Source: Paracoccaceae bacterium
GTDB taxonomy: Bacteria; Pseudomonadota; Alphaproteobacteria; Rhodobacterales; Rhodobacteraceae
Assembly (NCBI GenBank): GCA_023254015.1
Contig: JALQYS010000581.1
Span: forward strand, 1-5,971
DNA: 5,971 nucleotides
Direction: 5' to 3'
Below are positions 5,963 through 5,971 of the stretch, in pieces. Within the stretch, counting starts at the first letter, position 1. Each line of letters begins with the position of its first letter. Both the position numbers and the translations under genes were made by a program. The notes under the pieces were generated by a model that did no database searches, had not been told where the DNA came from, and worked only from the letters and a program-made list of their open reading frames with translations.

Positions 5963-5971
5963 GTCTCTTGT

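Overview
The window is a mosaic of at least two, probably three, kinds of DNA. Bases 1 to about 235 are roughly 61% G+C (146 of the first 240 bases counted). They hold an unrecognised open frame on the minus strand that runs off the left edge. Bases from about 235-270 to about 1180-1200 are clearly lower in G+C (57 of 120 bases counted at 241-360) and read like a beta- or gammaproteobacterial chromosome. From about 1200 to the right end the DNA is very G+C-rich, with the codon use and gene families of an alphaproteobacterium of the Rhodobacter/Paracoccus group (Rhodobacterales). This source assignment is inference from protein style and codon choice, not from a search.

Left and middle layout: an open frame of unknown identity (1-228, minus); a truncated TetR-type repressor (229-648, minus); a 145-bp divergent control region with a strong inverted repeat (745-766); and the first ~130 codons of an outer-membrane SphA/MetA-pathway-type transporter with a signal peptide (794-1189, plus). 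The repressor and the porin are a classic divergent regulator/target pair. Both are cut off on the side away from the shared promoter, so only the promoter-proximal halves are present.

Right layout: about 160 bp without a gene (1190-1350); a complete SulP-family anion transporter with a C-terminal STAS domain (1351-3009, minus); a 146-bp divergent intergenic region with a TTGACA promoter for the transporter and a perfect 14-bp palindrome (3121-3134); a short HugZ/pyridoxamine-oxidase-like split-barrel protein (3156-3662, plus); and, after a gap of only 7 bp and in tail-to-tail orientation, a complete 759-residue right-handed beta-helix protein of the pectate-lyase-3/glycosyl-hydrolase-28-related type (3670-5949, minus).

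The three right-hand genes look like ordinary chromosomal genes with no obvious shared pathway. The unusual points are the compositional breaks near 235-270 and 1180-1200, the doubly truncated TetR/porin segment between them, the two palindromic control regions, and the tailspike-like architecture of the beta-helix protein, which has no signal peptide. I found no tRNA, rRNA, CRISPR array, transposase or complete insertion sequence, and no convincing new multi-gene system.
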